A DNA stretch of 64,000 nt from JAMXLO01 sp963819855 (lineage in GTDB: Bacteria; Pseudomonadota; Alphaproteobacteria; Acetobacterales; Acetobacteraceae). Position numbers and translations under genes: made by a program. This document shows, in pieces, positions 53,913 to 63,002 of the stretch (its first letter is position 1; the number at the start of each line of letters is the position of its first letter). Below the pieces are notes generated by a model. That model saw nothing but the letters and a program-made list of their open reading frames with translations, searched no databases and was not told where the DNA came from. Where the stretch lies: assembly GCA_963819855.1 (NCBI GenBank), contig CAWFYC010000040.1, forward strand, positions 62,001-126,000, read 5' to 3'.

Positions 53913-55977
53913 TCATGCAGCCGCACGCGTCAGTCGGATGTTGCCGAAGGGATCGAGGGTGGCACCGACACCGCGCGGAACAAGACACGTTGCGTCGTAT
54001 TCCTGCACGATCAGTGGACCGGTGCGAGGATGCGATGCCAGTCCGGCACGGTCGACCACGGGTGTGTTCACCCAACCCTGGTCGGGAAACCAGGCCTGCC
54101 GGTTGGCGGGCACCACGATCGACGATGGCGGAATGGCATCCGGCAGGCGCGGCCGCTCGGGGATGCCGCGCGCGATAACCGAGAGGCCGATCAGTTCCAC
54201 CGGCTCATCCCGTGGCGCACGAAAGCCGTAGTTGCGTTCGTGCACCTCGCCAAACAGTTCGCCGAAATCGGGCGGAAATCCTCCATCGGGCAGTCGCACT
54301 TCAATCTCGCTTGACTGCCCGACATAACGAGCCTGGGCGGCAAGGCGGAACTGCTGCCGCTGCGGCGGAAACCCATCGCGTGTCAGGCGGTCCGTGCCGG
54401 TTGTGGCGAGTTCCTGGAGCACGGTTGCAATTCGCACATGATCGGCCTGGTCGATGCGCATGCGCAGGCTGCGCGTGGCATGATGCTCGGTGTCCGCAAC
54501 CAGCAGCCCGAACGCGCTGAACACGCCGGGCAATGGCGGCACGATCACCCGCGTGATGCCAAGCTCGGCGGCGATCGCGGCGGCGAACAGCGGACCGTTG
54601 CCGCCGAATGCCAGCAACGCGAACTGGCGCGGATCACGTCCGCGCTCGACCGACACCGCACGGATCGCGCGCATCATCGACGCCGATGCCAGCCGCAGCA
54701 TGCCGTACGCCGCTTCCTCCACCGACCGATGCAGCGGCTCCGCCAGCGATCGCGCGATCGCCGCGCGCGCCGCATCCGCATCGAGTTTCAGGGCGCCGCC
54801 GACCAGGCCGTCAGGATCGAGATAGCCCAGCACCAGATTGCAATCGGTGATGGTCGGTGCGGTACCGCCGCGGCCATAGCATACCGGCCCCGGTTCGGCC
54901 CCCGCACTGTCCGGACCGACCTTCGGTGCGCCACCCGCATCGAGCCGGCAGATCGACCCGCCGCCGGCACCCACCTCGGCCAGATCGATCGCCGGCAGCT
55001 TCAGCAGATAGCCGGCGCCGACCAGCAATCGCGATCCCGCCATCACGCCGGCACCGACTTCGAGTGCTTCGCTGCGCAGCACCTCGCCATTCTCGACCAG
55101 GCCCGCCTTTGCCGTGGTGCCGCCCATGTCGAACGTGATGACGCGCGGTTCGTCGAGCCTGTACTGCCAGCGCCGCGCCGCCCACTACGCCTGCGGCGGG
55201 GCCGCTTTCGATAATGTGCGCCGGCGCGACCGCGGCAAACTCGGCTGATGCCAACCCGCCGTTCGACTGCATCAACTGCAGCGGCGCCTCGATGCCGAGT
55301 TCACGCAGCCGCGCGACGAGCGACGTCACATAAGCGCGCACCACCGGCTGCACATAGGCGTTGATCACCGTCGTGCTGGTGCGCGGATATTCCTTGATCT
55401 CCGGCAGGATCTCGTGGCTGGCGGAGATTGCCACGTCGGGCAGCGCCGCGCGCACCGCATCGGCCACCGCGCGTTCGTGGGCCGGATTGGCGTAGGAATG
55501 CAGCAGACAGATCGCAACGCTCTGCACGCCCTCCTTGCGCAGCATGTCGATTGCGGAAGTAAGGCTCATCACATCGAGCGGCATGGCAACCGAGCCGTCG
55601 GGGCGCAGCTTCTCGATCACCTCCAGCCGCAACCGTCGCTCGACCAGCGCGCGCGGCTTGGTCCAGTGCAGGTCGTACAGTACCGGCATGCGAAGGTCAC
55701 GAATCTCCAGGATGTCGCGAAAACCCTTGGTGGTGATCAGTGCGGTGCGTGCGCCCTTTCCCTCCAGGATCGCGTTGGACCCGATCGTCGTGCCATGCAG
55801 CACGTCCGCCACCGTCCCCCCGTCGGACGCCAGCAACGTGCGCAGACCATCGAGAATTCCCTCGCCGTAATCGTGCGGCGTGGAGGCGATCTTGTGCGTG
55901 ATCACGCGCCCGTTTGCCGTGACCGAAACGAGGTCGGTGAACGTGCCGCCGATGTCGATGCCGATGCGCTGAGCCAT
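53913..55977 (-). pseudogene. Hydantoinase/oxoprolinase subunit A (HyuA), frameshifted (probably sequence error)
   Basis: ATP-dependent hydantoinase/oxoprolinase A subunit. The N-terminal half (IGIDIGGTFTDLV, LHGTTIGSNAILEGKGAR, SHEILPEIKEYPRTSTTV) runs to about 55159. The frame then breaks and continues in another as DEPRVITFDMGGTTAKAGLV, GAGGGSICRLDAGG, AFGGNGPLFAAAIA and YDATCLVPRG to 53913. Restoring two bases (CG) between 55159 and 55158 gives AVQRLDEPRVITFD, the family consensus. Both halves are well conserved and total length is normal (about 688), so the gene is probably functional. It lies 50 bases after the stressosome operon on the same strand. Confidence 0.85.
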
Positions 55978-56027
55978 TCCTCTGACCGCGTGTCCGTTTC
56001 GCTGGTCAGCGGACTATGCCGGGCGGA

Positions 56028-57687
56028 TCAGGCGCGGTCGAGCGCCATCCGGATGCACTGCGCGAGATCCCCGCGGCGGTACGGCTTCAGCAGCAGCGGC
56101 ACGTCGGGCCGGTCGCTGCCGGGGCGGTGCACGTTGGCATAGCCCGATGTCACCAGCGCCTTCAGTCCGATCCGAATCGCACGCGCCTTGTTGACCAGCT
56201 CGAAGCCGTTCATGCCGCCCGGCATGACGACATCGCTGAACAGCAGATCGATCGGTTCGCCGCCCTGCACGATGCCGAGTGCCGAGGGTCCATCCGGCGC
56301 GGTGAGGACCCGATAACCCAGGTCGCTGATCGTCGCGACCGCGAGTTCCAGCACCTCGGCATTGTCCTCGACGACCAGTACCGTCTCATGGCCGGTGGGC
56401 GTCGCACTCGGCATCCCGGTATCGCCGTCGCTCACCTGCCGTACGGCGTCGCACCGCGGCAGATAGAGGCGGAACGTCGTCCCTGTCCCTGGGATCGAGT
56501 TCGATCACCACGTGGCCGCCCGACTGCTTGATGAAGCCGTAAACCTGGCTGAGCCCAAGGCCGGTACCCTTGCCGACCTCCTTCGTGGTGAAGAACGGTT
56601 CGAATGCGTGCATGGCGACGTCGGGATCCATGCCGATGCCGGTATCGGTGACGCGCACCGTCACATAGGCGCCGGCTGTGAGATCGGGCGAGCGGCGCGC
56701 CTCAATCGCGTCGATCACGACGTTGCCGGTGGCGATCTCCAATTTGCCACCGAGCGGCATCGCATCGCGGGCATTGACGACAAGGTTGAGGATCGCCGCC
56801 TCGAACTGCGACGCATCGATCCGCGAGGGCCAAAGGTCACGTTCGAAGGTCAGGTCAAGAACGTTCGTCTCGCCCAAAGCCCGTCGCAGGAATGGCTCGC
56901 AGGCAACCAGCACCTCGTCGAGCGAGACGATATCGAGCGTGAACGTGCTGCGGCGGGCAAATGCGAGCAGTTGTTGGGTGAGCTTCGTCGCGCGGCTGGT
57001 CGCAGTCTCGGACGCATTCAGCAGTCGCAGGATCTTTGCCCGTGGCAGATCGCCGCCCGCATCAAACGCCAGTCGGATCATCTCGACGCTGCCGACGATG
57101 ACCGCGAGCAGATTGTTGAAGTCGTGGGCGATGCCGCCGGTGAGCTGGCCGACTGCCTCCAACTTCTGGGTGTGCCACAGCACCTCCTCGGCCTTGCGGC
57201 GCTCGGCGCTCTCGATCTCCAGCTGGCGGTTGGCCTCGGTGAGCTCGCGAGTACGTTCGGCGACTAACAACTCCAGGCTCTCATTCATACGGCGCAGGGC
57301 CTGCTCCGCGCCGCGCATCCGCAGCAGCGCCTGCGCGGTGGCCAACAGCTCCTCCGGTTCGATGGGTTCCACGAGGAAGCCATCCGCGCCGCCCTCCAGC
57401 GCCAGCGCGCGATCATGTGAGCTGGTGACCGCGGCGGACGTGTGCAGCACCGCGATGCCGGGATGCGTAGCCTTGATGCGCCGGCTTATCTCGACCCCGT
57501 CCACGTCCGGCAGCATCACGTCCAGCAAGACTAGATCCGGGGCCAATGCAGAACATAGCTCGATTGCCGCCATGCCGGTCGAGGCTTCGGCGACACGATA
57601 GCCGTGCTTGCGCAATACATGCGCCTTCAGATAGCGACCACCATCATCGTCATCGACGACAAGTATGTTGGCGTTGCTGTCGTTCAT
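56028..57687 (-). pseudogene. Hybrid histidine kinase REC-HisKA-HATPase-REC, frameshifted near its C-terminus
   Basis: About 550 residues in total. Receiver 1 (residues 5-125): ILVVDDDDGG and LVLLDVMLPDVDGVEI. Then a short coiled coil, a HisKA-type H-box (LTGGIAHDFNNLLAVIVGSV) and the ATPase (NLVVNARDAMP, VTDTGIGM, GKGTGLGLSQVYGFI). The frame shifts at about 56499: dropping one base restores VVIESIPGTGTTFRLYLPR and joins the C-terminal receiver (VLVVEDNAEVLELA, LLFSDVVMPGGMNGFELVNK, LLKPYRR). The start overlaps the preceding kinase stop (ATGA). Last gene of the stressosome operon. Confidence 0.83.
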
Positions 57688-59819
57688 CCGCTACCAACGG
57701 TCGCATCGACCCGCAGCACGCCACGGATGGCATCGATCAGTACGTCGGATGCAAGGTCGGATTTCGACAGGATCAGCGAAGCGCCGTGCAGCGAGGCGCG
57801 TTCCTCCGGCTGCAGGATCGCCGAAGTCAGCACAATGACCGGCAGGTCCACTAGCGAGGGGTCCGTCCGCAGGTGTCTCAGCACCTCGAATCCACTCATC
57901 CCGGGCATGTTGAGGTCTAGCAAGACGACGTCCGGGCGTTGTTCAACGAGGCGATCCATTGCGATCCGTCCGCCAGCGGCGATCCAAAGACTATAATGTG
58001 TACGCGGCAAGAGCTGTCGTACCAGGTAGTGGGTCACCTCTTCGTCATCGACCAGCAACACCTGCGTGAGCGAATGGCGTCCTGTCACACGGTCGAGAAC
58101 GTCGATCAATCTTTCGCCATCCACCGGCTTCGCCAGATACTCGTCTGCGCCGAGATGTGCTGCCTTGCGCGCCTCGCCGGTGGAGGACGTGACGATCAAC
58201 GGAATGTCGGCGCTCGCTTCCTGGTCGCGCAGCTCCAACAGAAGCCGCCAGCTCTCGTCGCCCAGCAGCATGATGTCGAGCAGAATGGCCTCCGGCTTCA
58301 CCGTCTGCATCACGCGTCTGGCATCACGCACCGAACGGGCGTGCAGCGGCTGATAAACTGAACCCGCAAGCAGTCGTTCGATCGCCAGCGCATCCGCCGG
58401 ATCGTCTTCCACCAAGAGCACCGGAATGCGACCGTCATCCAGCGTCCAGTTCTGTTCGGTATCCGGCGACTCGCCTGCGTGATAGATTCGCGGCACCGTC
58501 ACGGAGAATGTCGAGCCCTCGCCGGGCGTGCTTTCGACGTCGATTCTTCCACCGAGCAACTCGGCCAGCTTCTTTGCCAACGGCAATCCGAGGCCGGTGC
58601 CTTTCACCCGGCCTTGCAGCCGATGCACAACCTGGCCGAATTCCTGGAAGATGATCTCGATGTCACTGGCGGCGATGCCGATGCCGGTGTCGCGCACGTG
58701 CAGGCTCACCGTGTCGGCGAGAGGATCTGCGGTCGCCCAAACGCGAACTTCCCCACGTTCGGTGAACTTGATCGCATTGGAGATGAAGTTGCGCAGAATC
58801 TGCGACACCTTCCCTTCGTCGGTGTCCAGCGGCGGTACGTCGCGCGGGTCTTCGAATACCAGCGCGACCCCGTCGCCGACCAGCAGCGGCCGCAACATGC
58901 CGCGCAGCGCGCCGAACAGCGCGGCGGCGGTGAATGGCGAGGCAACGACCACAGTCTTGCCCGCCTCGACCTTGGCGAGGTCCAGCAGGTCGTCAACCAG
59001 CTCGGTCAGGTTCTCCACCGCTTTGCGGATGAAGCGGATCTGCGTCTCCTGCTCTGCTGTCAGTTCGCCGTCGCTCCGCGCCAGCAGCAGCCGTGACAGC
59101 GCCAGGATCGAATTGAGCGGGGTACGGAATTCGTGGCTCATATGCGATAAGAATTTCGATTTCAGCTCGTCCGCGCGACGCAGATGGTCGGCGCGTTCGT
59201 CCAGTTCCGCATACAGGGCAACCACGCCGCGGTTGGTGTCCTGCAGCTCCTGATTGACTTGCTGGAGGGCCTCCTGACGCGACTGCAGCTCTTCGAGCTG
59301 AAGCAGAATCTGCTGATTTTGCCGGCCGATTTCCGCCATGGCGTTGGCCGGACCGTCCAACGCGAGGGTGTTCATGATGCGGTCAAGCAAAGCCGGTGTC
59401 ATGGTCGGCGCCCGTCGCGGCAGCGTCTTGCCAATCGTCACCGTCGCGCCCTCGCCGGGCTTCGACTGGATATCGAACGCGTCCATCAGTCGCCGTGCGC
59501 CCAGCAGTCCGACGCCCATTCCGGTCGCGGATTTGTGCGAACCGGCCAGCACCGCAGGCAGGTCGGCGATGCCTGGACCGCGATCGCGCACCACGACCAC
59601 GAAGCTCTGTCCCCCCGGCTCGCCGGTCAGACGGAATTCGATGGTGCCACCCCGCGCGTACTCGTAGGCATTGCGGGCTATCTCCGAGACCGCGGTGGTG
59701 ATGCGTGTCTGATCCTGCGCGTCGAACCCGATCAGTTCCGCGAGCCGCCGCGTCCGGCCGCGGACCAGCACGATGTCCGTCTCGACGGCGATGGCTATCT
59801 GCAGCAGCCGGGTGTCCAT
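57684..59819 (-). CDS. Hybrid sensor kinase: RsbT-like ATPase, coiled coil, HisKA-HATPase, two receivers
   Basis: 711 residues. About 5-130 is an anti-sigma/RsbT-type ATPase (VSEIARNAYEYARGG, VRDRGPGIADL, GMGVGLLGARRLMD). About 150-210 is a coiled coil. The HisKA domain has the H-box FLSHMSHEFRTPLNSIL, then a full HATPase (NFISNAIKFTERG, VRDTGIGI, GTGLGLPLAKKLAELL). Two receivers follow: VLLVEDDPAD with ILLDIMLLGDES, and VLLVDDEEVT with VVLLDLNMPGMSGFE. No membrane segment, so a cytosolic sensor. Its RsbT-like head mirrors the separate rsbT two genes upstream and could dock on the stressosome. Starts nine bases after the phosphatase gene. Confidence 0.88.
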   Translation of the reverse strand: MDTRLLQIAIAVETDIVLVRGRTRRLAELIGFDAQDQTRITTAVSEIARNAYEYARGGTIEFRLTGEPGGQSFVVVVRDRGPGIADLPAVLAGSHKSATGMGVGLLGARRLMDAFDIQSKPGEGATVTIGKTLPRRAPTMTPALLDRIMNTLALDGPANAMAEIGRQNQQILLQLEELQSRQEALQQVNQELQDTNRGVVALYAELDERADHLRRADELKSKFLSHMSHEFRTPLNSILALSRLLLARSDGELTAEQETQIRFIRKAVENLTELVDDLLDLAKVEAGKTVVVASPFTAAALFGALRGMLRPLLVGDGVALVFEDPRDVPPLDTDEGKVSQILRNFISNAIKFTERGEVRVWATADPLADTVSLHVRDTGIGIAASDIEIIFQEFGQVVHRLQGRVKGTGLGLPLAKKLAELLGGRIDVESTPGEGSTFSVTVPRIYHAGESPDTEQNWTLDDGRIPVLLVEDDPADALAIERLLAGSVYQPLHARSVRDARRVMQTVKPEAILLDIMLLGDESWRLLLELRDQEASADIPLIVTSSTGEARKAAHLGADEYLAKPVDGERLIDVLDRVTGRHSLTQVLLVDDEEVTHYLVRQLLPRTHYSLWIAAGGRIAMDRLVEQRPDVVLLDLNMPGMSGFEVLRHLRTDPSLVDLPVIVLTSAILQPEERASLHGASLILSKSDLASDVLIDAIRGVLRVDATVGSG

Positions 59820-59827
59820 GCGCTTCC

Positions 59828-60811
59828 CTACATCGCCGACCGGATCGCGACCACCGAGGCATCATCGCGGCCCCGCCGGTGATCGCGCAGCAGCACGCCG
59901 GCGATCAGCGAGGGATGCTGGGCGGCGAGCCCCGGGTAGCTGGCCAGATCCCAGCGGCTGGTCAGACCATCGGAATACAGAATGACCAGCGGATCGCCGG
60001 TGAAGTCATAGGTGAATTCCCGGATGCGCGGTGCCAAGTGCCCTGCCGTGCCATTGTGCGAGACCATGTGACGCGGCTTTCCCGCGTTGACCAGCACGGC
60101 GCTGATATTACCCACCCCGACGAAGCGGACGACGCGCGCGGCGCTGTCGATCCGCGCCACCGCCAGGGCGCCGCCGCGCGTCGGCGCAAGCGCACGATGC
60201 ATCCGTTCGACGAGGTCCTCGCATGCCGCGTCGGCATTCTGCGAGAACGTACGTATGGCGGTCTCCGCTGCACGCGCCGCTTCGATTCCGTGACCGGAGC
60301 CATCAACCAGCATGATGGTGTGGCCGTTCACCGAGTTCTTCCACGTCCAGTTGTCACCGCACACCGGCTCGTTCGGATACGGCGCAAGCGCGGCACCCAA
60401 CAGCGCCCGCGTGCCTGGCGGAGGGCGTTCGATGAAGCGGACCATGATTGCGCAGCCCTGCCCGGATCGCGAATAAATCCGGACGGTGTCCGCAAGCCGC
60501 GCGATCGCACCCAGCCCATTGCCGGGACTGCCGGCGGTCGAATAGCCGTCCTGCATACAGCGGTCGGCATCGGTTATGCCGCGGCCACGATCCAACGCCA
60601 TCAGCTCCAACCCCGTGCCGTCGGCGTCGTCGCATTCGATGGCATGAATAGAGCCGCCGCCGCCGTGCTTCAGCAGATTGGTGGCGAGCTCGGTGACGAC
60701 GATCGCCACCTGATCGATGCGTCCGCGCGGTAGCCCGATGCGACCGGCAAGGGCGCTGACCAGCCGGCGGGCCTCGGCAACCTGGCTCGGATCGGTAACA
60801 GCGGTGAACAC
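59828..60811 (-). CDS. ATPase-SpoIIE phosphatase fusion (RsbW/RsbX-like)
   Basis: 327 residues from GTG 60811, which directly follows the rsbT stop at 60813. The N-terminal 130 residues are an HATPase of the anti-sigma kinase kind (VVTELATNLLKHGGGG, ALDRGRGITDAD, GNGLGAIARLAD). The C-terminal half is a PP2C-type SpoIIE/RsbX domain (MLVDGSGHGIEAARAAETAI, LYSDGLTSRWD, GRDDASVVAIR). RsbX dephosphorylates RsbR and RsbS to reset stressosomes, so this gene likely provides the reset activity. A longer frame upstream overlaps rsbT and is not needed. Confidence 0.87.
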   Translation of the reverse strand: MFTAVTDPSQVAEARRLVSALAGRIGLPRGRIDQVAIVVTELATNLLKHGGGGSIHAIECDDADGTGLELMALDRGRGITDADRCMQDGYSTAGSPGNGLGAIARLADTVRIYSRSGQGCAIMVRFIERPPPGTRALLGAALAPYPNEPVCGDNWTWKNSVNGHTIMLVDGSGHGIEAARAAETAIRTFSQNADAACEDLVERMHRALAPTRGGALAVARIDSAARVVRFVGVGNISAVLVNAGKPRHMVSHNGTAGHLAPRIREFTYDFTGDPLVILYSDGLTSRWDLASYPGLAAQHPSLIAGVLLRDHRRGRDDASVVAIRSAM

Positions 60812-60812
60812 G

Positions 60813-61217
60813 CTAGGTCCAACGCGCCAGAGTGACGACGGTGCCCTGACCCGGTGTGGAGCGGACTTCAAACTCGTTGGAAAGGCGTTTGGCGCCGCCG
60901 AGCCCGAGGCCCAGCCCGCCACCGCTGGTGTAGCCATCCTTCATTGCCAACGTGAGGTCAGCGATGCCAGGCCCCTGGTCCGCAAATGTCAGGCGCACGC
61001 CGCGACGACGGCCGTTGGCGACCACTTCGATCCGCAGCGTGCCGCCGCCGCCGTAATCGAGCGTATTGCGACCGATCTCGCTCGCCGCAGTGACAAGCTT
61101 GGTCTGCTCCACCAAGCTGAAGCCGGCGGAAACAGCGCGCGCCCGGACCGCCTGGCGCACCCTCACCACGTCATCCGAGGTGCGGATCGGCATCGTTTCA
61201 TCGAATTCGGTCAGCAT
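60813..61217 (-). CDS. rsbT: Stressosome switch kinase RsbT
   Basis: 134-residue GHKL kinase that phosphorylates RsbS and RsbR and is released from the stressosome on stress. The ATP-site boxes are SEIGRNTLDYGGGG, TFADQGPGIADL and GGGLGLGLGGAKRLSNEF. The ATG at 61217 is in the same frame as a GTG two codons earlier; either start overlaps the rsbS 3' end by about 20 bases, so translation is coupled. Confidence 0.92.
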   Translation of the reverse strand: MLTEFDETMPIRTSDDVVRVRQAVRARAVSAGFSLVEQTKLVTAASEIGRNTLDYGGGGTLRIEVVANGRRRGVRLTFADQGPGIADLTLAMKDGYTSGGGLGLGLGGAKRLSNEFEVRSTPGQGTVVTLARWT

Positions 61218-61587
61218 CGTCACGTTCGGGGCTGTCGATGATGCGCCGGATCAGCGCGAGGCCCTTGTCCACGTTCAGCGCGGTGCGCACTCCGGTAAGG
61301 CCGAGGCCGAGCTCTACCAGCGTGATCGCGACCGCCGGACGCATGCCGACGACAACGGTGACCGCGTCCAGCACGCGCGACATCGCGGCGATGTTGTTCA
61401 GCATGCGGCCAATGAAGGAGTCGACGATTTCCAGGGCCGAGATGTCGATCATCACGCCGCGCGCGCGATCGGCGACGATGCGCTCGGTCAGGTCGTCCTG
61501 CAGCGCGAGCGCCAGCCGGTCGTGCATATCCACCTGGATGGACACCAGCAGGCAGTCGCCGATCTTGAGGATGGGGATGTCGCCCAT
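61198..61587 (-). CDS. rsbS: Stressosome core protein RsbS (STAS domain)
   Basis: 129-residue single STAS domain. The phosphorylatable Ser lies in ALEIVDSFIGRMLNNIA, and the conserved VVVGMRPAVAITLVELGLGL completes the RsbS signature. With RsbR it builds the stressosome core that sequesters RsbT. It begins three bases after rsbR ends and overlaps rsbT. Confidence 0.93.
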   Translation of the reverse strand: MGDIPILKIGDCLLVSIQVDMHDRLALALQDDLTERIVADRARGVMIDISALEIVDSFIGRMLNNIAAMSRVLDAVTVVVGMRPAVAITLVELGLGLTGVRTALNVDKGLALIRRIIDSPERDDADRIR

Positions 61588-61590
61588 CCG

Positions 61591-62463
61591 CTATGCCCTC
61601 GGCGTGCCAGGTTGCTCGCGGTCGATGACTGTCTTGCCCGCGCGCCGCAAAGCCAGCGCCAGCGCATCCGCCATGGTCGCCTTGGACACCACGTTCAGCT
61701 CGAGGCCGAGATGCACAATCGTCTGGGCGATCTGCGGGCGGATGCCGCTCAGGATACAGTCGGCACCCATCAGGCGGGCTGCTGAGATAGTCTTGATCAG
61801 GTGCTGTGCCACCAGCGTATCGACCGTCGGCACGCCGGTGATGTCGATAATGGCCATTTCGGCCCCCGAGGTGACGATGCGCTCCAGCAGGCTCTCCATG
61901 ACGATCTGCGTGCGTGCGCTGTCGAGGGTGCCGATCAGGGGCAGAGCCAGGATCCCGTCCCACAGCTCAACCACGGGTGTCGACAATTCCAGCAGCTCCT
62001 GCTGCTGGCGCGTTATGACGTCCTCGCGAATCCTTGCGTAGGATTCGATGGTATAGAGCCCCAATCGATCGATCAGGCGGCTGGCGGCCCAGGTCTCGCT
62101 GACGAGTTGATCGGCGTTGGACGCGAATTCACGGCGCAGCAACGCAAACAGCGGTTCTTTCAAAGAGAGGACGAAGACGGCGGTCTCGCTCGGGCTGAAC
62201 CCCTGCACCGCGCGGTCTCGCGACAGGTCGTCCAGCACCTCGCGCAGCGGTTGCCACTCGGGAGCCTGGATATCGTCAATCTGGACGATCACGTTGGAAC
62301 GACGCAGTTGATCAAGGAAGCGCCTTGCCAACTCGGCGGTTTCAGCTTCCCGGTGGGCATCGCCGAGTCTGGCGTCTCGCTTCTGGCAGACCAGCCACTC
62401 GGCCAGTAATCGTTGGTGGTGCTGGTCGATCAGCGAGAGAATAACGTGGCGGTGTTCGCTCAT
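61591..62463 (-). CDS. rsbR: Stressosome sensor protein RsbR
   Basis: 290 residues. The N-terminal helical RsbRD-type sensor domain (about 1-160, from ILSLIDQHHQRLLAEWL) projects from the core; it has no haem- or flavin-domain signature. A linker leads to the STAS domain at about 165-280, with the phosphorylatable Thr region in IDITGVPTVDTLVAQHLIK and CILSGIRPQIAQTIVHLGLE. First gene of the stressosome operon and divergent from a receiver-only gene. What it senses cannot be told from sequence. Confidence 0.92.
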   Translation of the reverse strand: MSEHRHVILSLIDQHHQRLLAEWLVCQKRDARLGDAHREAETAELARRFLDQLRRSNVIVQIDDIQAPEWQPLREVLDDLSRDRAVQGFSPSETAVFVLSLKEPLFALLRREFASNADQLVSETWAASRLIDRLGLYTIESYARIREDVITRQQQELLELSTPVVELWDGILALPLIGTLDSARTQIVMESLLERIVTSGAEMAIIDITGVPTVDTLVAQHLIKTISAARLMGADCILSGIRPQIAQTIVHLGLELNVVSKATMADALALALRRAGKTVIDREQPGTPRA

Positions 62464-62609
62464 TCAGTGTCCTTGATCGGCAAAATGCCGCAACATTGTG
62501 GCCGACCGTGCGGTGGCGCGCGCGTAAAGTAAATGCCACTGGGCCCTTGCGCGACCGGCGGTGCCTCCATAAGGATAGGCGCTCGCTAATGTGATGGCTT
62601 TGCCTCGGC

Positions 62610-62999
62610 ATGACCGGAACCGCGTCACCAGGTCCGACCTCCGAACAGGTTCACATCCTCGTGGTCGACGACGATCCGACTTTGGGTGAAGCGCTGTGCC
62701 GGGTGCTGAACCGACAGGGATATGTGACCACTGCGGCGACAGGTTTCGGCGCGGCGCTGGAAATTCTGGAAAGCGAACGGCATATCGACCTTTTGTTGGT
62801 GGACATCGTGATGCCGGACGGGGTCAACGGCCTCGCATTGTCGCGCATGGCGCGGCTGCGCCGGCGCGAACTGAAGGTGCTGTATATGACCGGCTACAGC
62901 ATTCCTGGTATCGAGCGCGAAGCGCTGGGGCCGATCCTGCGCAAGCCGGTCGACGACCAGGTGCTGTTCGAAGAGATCACCCGGCTGTTGCTGCCGTAA
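62610..62999 (+). CDS. Single-domain response regulator (CheY-like)
   Basis: 129-residue receiver with no output domain. Acidic pocket DDDP near residue 20, phosphoacceptor Asp in LLLVDIVMPDGVNGLALSRM, and Lys in ILRKPVDDQV. It is divergent from rsbR across a 146-base gap and close to the kinase genes, so it probably shuttles phosphate with one of the two hybrid kinases. Its DGVNG segment resembles the C-terminal receiver of the last kinase (GGMNG). Confidence 0.88.
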   Translation: MTGTASPGPTSEQVHILVVDDDPTLGEALCRVLNRQGYVTTAATGFGAALEILESERHIDLLLVDIVMPDGVNGLALSRMARLRRRELKVLYMTGYSIPGIEREALGPILRKPVDDQVLFEEITRLLLP

Positions 63000-63002
63000 C
63001 GC

